This document shows positions 62,606 through 64,000 of a stretch of DNA of 64,000 nucleotides, in pieces. A program made the position numbers and the translations under genes. This DNA is from Chryseobacterium sp. Tr-659 (GTDB lineage Bacteria > Bacteroidota > Bacteroidia > Flavobacteriales > Weeksellaceae): the NCBI RefSeq assembly GCF_011752975.1, contig NZ_VWWP01000001.1, forward strand, positions 868,001-932,000, written 5' to 3'. The notes beneath the pieces were generated by a model that made no database searches, was not told the DNA's origin, and was given only the letters and a program-made list of their open reading frames with translations. Positions within the stretch are counted from its first letter, which is position 1. Every line of letters starts with the position of its first letter.

Positions 62606-64000
62606 ATGAAAGTAACAAAAATAGCAGCGGCATTTCTCGTAATGGCCTTTAGTGGAAAAATGATGGCACAGAAAACAGAAAAGCAACTGTCAATAAAAGA
62701 TGCAGATGATAAATTCCCCATTGCGGATGCCTTGGTAAAATACGATCAGGGAAATAGCCATACTCATACAGGTACAGACGGTACCTTCTCCATTCCTGTA
62801 AAATCACTTCCCGATACTTTGGTGATCAGCCGTCCGGGATACGATGAGGTAAAATGGGTAGTAACAAATGATGATGATAAAAATAAAGTTATTTTTTTAC
62901 AGCATAAGCCTTATCAGATTTCAGAAGTAGCAATTAATCACAGTTCATTCTTATCGGCAATTACAAAAGTGGATCTGAATAAATTCCCGGTGAATTCCGC
63001 ACAAGATCTATTGAGAAAAGTTCCCGGATTATTTATTGCTCAACATGCAGGAGGAGGAAAGGCCGAACAACTTTTTTTAAGAGGATTTGATGCCGATCAT
63101 GGTACAGATGTAAGTGTAAATGTAGACGGAATGCCGGTAAATATAGTTTCACATGCCCATGGACAAGGATATTCCGACCTTCACTTTGTAATTCCTGAAA
63201 CGGTAAACAATATCGATTTCGGAAAAGGCGCATATTACATGGACCGCGGAGATTTTAATACAGCAGGATATGTTGATTTTCAAACCTACAACGGATTAAA
63301 AAACAGTATGGTAAAACTAGAAGGAGGTTCTTTTAACTCAAAAAGAGTGTTGGGAATGTTCAATATTCTTCATGATGATCTGGGCAGAAAAAATGCTTAT
63401 ATAGCTGCGGAATATAATTATACAGATGGCCCATTTGATGTAAAACAGAATTTTAACAGAGTCAATATCTTTGGAAAATATAACCAATGGCTGACTGATA
63501 AAGATTATTTCAACATCCAATTCTCTACCTTCAGTTCTTCATGGAATGCTTCAGGACAAATTCCGGAACGTGCAGTAGACGAAGGAATCATTGGAAGATG
63601 GGGAAGTATAGATCCTACAGAAGGCGGGAAAACTTCAAGAACGAACCTTCAGATGAATTTTAAGCATACCATTTCTCCTTCAGAACAAATTGATGCTATG
63701 GCTTTCTATTCAAAATATAATTTCAACCTGTACTCAGATTTTACTTTTTATTTAAAAGATAAGGATCATGGTGATGAAATTCAGCAGACTGACGGAAGAA
63801 ATATTTACGGAACCGAAATAAAATATACAAAAACTTTCTCCCTTCCCAACAGTTCTCTGAACTGGACATCCGGAATAGGACTAAGAAATGATGATATCAA
63901 TACATTACAGCTTAATCACGTTTATCACAGAGATCTTCTGCTTGACAGATTATCTGATGTAACGGGAACAGAAACCAATCTTCACGCCTATTCAGGAATT
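62606..64000 (+). CDS. TonB-dependent receptor, partial (3' end beyond window)
   Basis: The frame is open from 62606 to the window edge (465 codons). A signal peptide (AAAFLVMAFSGKMMAQ) is followed by a carboxypeptidase-like beta domain (DALVKYDQGNSHTHTGTDGT), then the plug: LLRKVPGLFIAQHAGGGKAE, LFLRGFDADHGTDVSVNVDG, VSHAHGQGYSDLHFVIPETV. The first barrel strands follow. His/Asp-rich plug stretches and its position after the urea transporter suggest a metal substrate, most simply nickel for urease. Copper or zinc receptors of similar design exist, so this is inference. Confidence 0.8.
   Translation, partial: MKVTKIAAAFLVMAFSGKMMAQKTEKQLSIKDADDKFPIADALVKYDQGNSHTHTGTDGTFSIPVKSLPDTLVISRPGYDEVKWVVTNDDDKNKVIFLQHKPYQISEVAINHSSFLSAITKVDLNKFPVNSAQDLLRKVPGLFIAQHAGGGKAEQLFLRGFDADHGTDVSVNVDGMPVNIVSHAHGQGYSDLHFVIPETVNNIDFGKGAYYMDRGDFNTAGYVDFQTYNGLKNSMVKLEGGSFNSKRVLGMFNILHDDLGRKNAYIAAEYNYTDGPFDVKQNFNRVNIFGKYNQWLTDKDYFNIQFSTFSSSWNASGQIPERAVDEGIIGRWGSIDPTEGGKTSRTNLQMNFKHTISPSEQIDAMAFYSKYNFNLYSDFTFYLKDKDHGDEIQQTDGRNIYGTEIKYTKTFSLPNSSLNWTSGIGLRNDDINTLQLNHVYHRDLLLDRLSDVTGTETNLHAYSGI

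Noticed and set aside
1..64000. tRNA, rRNA, tmRNA or RNase P genes
   Set aside because: No cloverleaf, CCA end or conserved rRNA/RNase P stretches were recognised by eye on either strand.

Overview
The window looks like chromosomal DNA from a Weeksellaceae member of the Bacteroidota, most likely Chryseobacterium or a close relative. The evidence is AT-rich coding sequence, absence of Shine-Dalgarno leaders, many promoters of the Bacteroidota type (-7 element TAnnTTTG), a type IX secretion/gliding trio (porV, porU, gldJ), TolC/Emr-type efflux, a CfiA/CcrA-like B1 metallo-beta-lactamase and a SusC-like TonB receptor style. No rRNA, tRNA, CRISPR array, intact insertion sequence or prophage was seen. 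Genus assignment is inference from gene content and style.

Layout. 0-10 kb: esterase, EamA transporter, purE, small membrane and lipoproteins, ahcY, a HugZ-like haem protein behind a Fur-like palindrome, a phosphopantetheinyl transferase and a large FUSC protein. 10-20 kb: a frameshifted metallo-beta-lactamase, then porV-porU facing gldJ, followed by murF and a NUDIX hydrolase. 20-28 kb: a beta-helix protein with an AraC regulator, an outer-membrane protein-lptC-anmK operon, and DNA polymerase III delta-prime. 29-34 kb: a TetR-TolC-EmrA-EmrB efflux operon with a TetR-type operator overlapping its promoter. 34-39 kb: a DoxD-DoxA fusion, hydrolase, a MazG-like/Tag base-damage pair and an HxlR/oxidoreductase divergon. 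39-49 kb: an ORF-free 435-bp nest of inverted repeats, FAD oxidoreductase, patatin, corA, fabH, surface protein, thioredoxin-like protein and a membrane-anchored TPR-AraC regulator. 49-54 kb: a candidate small RNA, small lipoproteins, a serine hydrolase and pruA.

54.6 kb to the end is a urease locus: ureA-B-C, an outer-membrane barrel protein, ureE-F-G-D, a NiCoT/UreH-like permease with a His-rich loop, a urea transporter and a TonB-dependent receptor that runs off the edge. Read as a unit, it could bring in both substrate (urea) and metal cofactor (nickel) and then assemble the enzyme. The barrel gene between ureC and ureE overlaps ureE and is the least explained part.

The intergenic DNA is unusually structured. 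There are two ~135-bp elements with matching inverted ends, four copies of a second repeat family (TTCACTATTCAC...GCAAAATT), a 7-bp periodic repeat, long perfect hairpins inside the urease operon, and an insertion-like 158-bp unit between fabH and its terminator.
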